Shown: positions 5,835-5,996 of the stretch, piece after piece
Layout of the letters: each line of letters begins with the position of its first letter
How positions within the stretch are numbered: the first letter of the stretch is position 1
NCBI GenBank assembly: GCA_019241095.1
Contig: JAFAXJ010000016.1
Coordinates: 1 to 5,996 of the forward strand
Origin: Verrucomicrobiota bacterium
GTDB lineage: Bacteria; Verrucomicrobiota; Verrucomicrobiia; Chthoniobacterales; JAFAMB01
Direction of reading: 5' to 3'
DNA length: 5,996 nucleotides
Made by a program: the position numbers and the translations under genes
The notes under the pieces: model-generated
Told to the model about the DNA's origin: nothing
The model's input: only the letters and a program-made list of their open reading frames with translations
Database searches by the model: none

Positions 5835-5996
5835 ATCTGGCGGGAAAACGAGTGCTTATCACGGGAGCTACCGGCGGCTTAGGTTCGGAAGCCTGCATAA
5901 CGTTCCTGGAGGCGGGCTGTGAGGTGTTCGCACTCGACATAAAGCCGGAACACGGAGCACTCCTGGAGCAAACAACCCGAAAATCAGGTAAACTGG
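5831..5996 (+). CDS. Short-chain dehydrogenase/reductase (SDR), 3' partial
   Basis: Only the first 55 codons are present; the frame is open to the right edge. The N-terminus reads MNLAGKRVLITGATGGLG, with the classical SDR cofactor motif TGATGGLG at 11-18 (TGxxxGxG), followed by helix and the second strand EVFALDIK (31-38). Asp36 at the end of that strand is the acidic residue that usually favours NAD over NADP. The catalytic Ser-Tyr-Lys residues lie beyond the window, so activity cannot be judged. The ATG overlaps the TGA of the DUF4432 gene (ATGA at 5831-5834), a strong sign of translational coupling and a shared pathway. Likely role: a second redox step on the same carbohydrate route, for example oxidation of a sugar at C1 or reduction of a keto intermediate. 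Substrate is unknown. Confidence 0.88.
   Translation, partial: MNLAGKRVLITGATGGLGSEACITFLEAGCEVFALDIKPEHGALLEQTTRKSGKL

Noticed and set aside
1..5996. tRNA or rRNA genes, insertion sequences, CRISPR arrays, riboswitches, attachment sites
   Set aside because: No direct repeat series, transposase-like protein, terminal inverted repeats or RNA-gene sequence was seen; nearly all bases are in the six genes.

Overview
The window is a stretch of bacterial chromosome carrying one tightly packed, all-plus-strand operon for uptake and oxidative processing of a carbohydrate or polyol. Base composition looks near 50% G+C by eye. Two genes (the TIM-barrel enzyme and the DUF4432 protein) have no recognisable Shine-Dalgarno, and the rest have weak ones. 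A ribose-type ABC importer combined with Gfo/Idh/MocA, TIM-barrel epimerase, DUF4432 and SDR genes is typical of heterotrophic soil or sediment bacteria rich in sugar dehydrogenases. The phylum cannot be fixed from this window; Acidobacteriota- or Verrucomicrobiota-like lineages are only guesses.

Layout: (1) 2-943, a ribose-type sugar-binding protein cut by the left edge, with the end of its signal peptide still visible. (2) 944-1035, a 92-base gap holding a small perfect hairpin and the weak ribosome binding site of the next gene. (3) 1036-2571, a duplicated-domain sugar ABC ATPase of the RbsA/MglA type. (4) 2574-3689, a Gfo/Idh/MocA-family NAD(P)-dependent dehydrogenase. (5) 3720-4628, a sugar phosphate isomerase/epimerase-like TIM-barrel enzyme. 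(6) 4635-5834, a DUF4432 protein of the aldose-1-epimerase-like superfamily. (7) 5831-5996, the first 55 codons of a short-chain dehydrogenase/reductase, overlapping gene 6 by ATGA and cut by the right edge. Intergenic distances after the ATPase are 2, 30, 6 and -4 bases, so co-transcription is likely. No internal promoter or terminator, RNA gene, mobile element or CRISPR array was seen.

Inferred joint role: the binding protein and ATPase bring in a sugar-like compound through a permease that is not in the window. The Gfo/Idh enzyme oxidises a ring hydroxyl, the TIM-barrel enzyme isomerises, epimerises or eliminates at the keto-sugar, the DUF4432 protein probably acts on an anomeric or related sugar equilibrium, and the SDR performs a second redox step. 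The substrate cannot be read from the sequence. The binding protein lacks several ribose-contacting residues of RbsB, so ribose is unlikely. No kinase, aldolase or regulator lies in the window, so the link to central metabolism is outside it.
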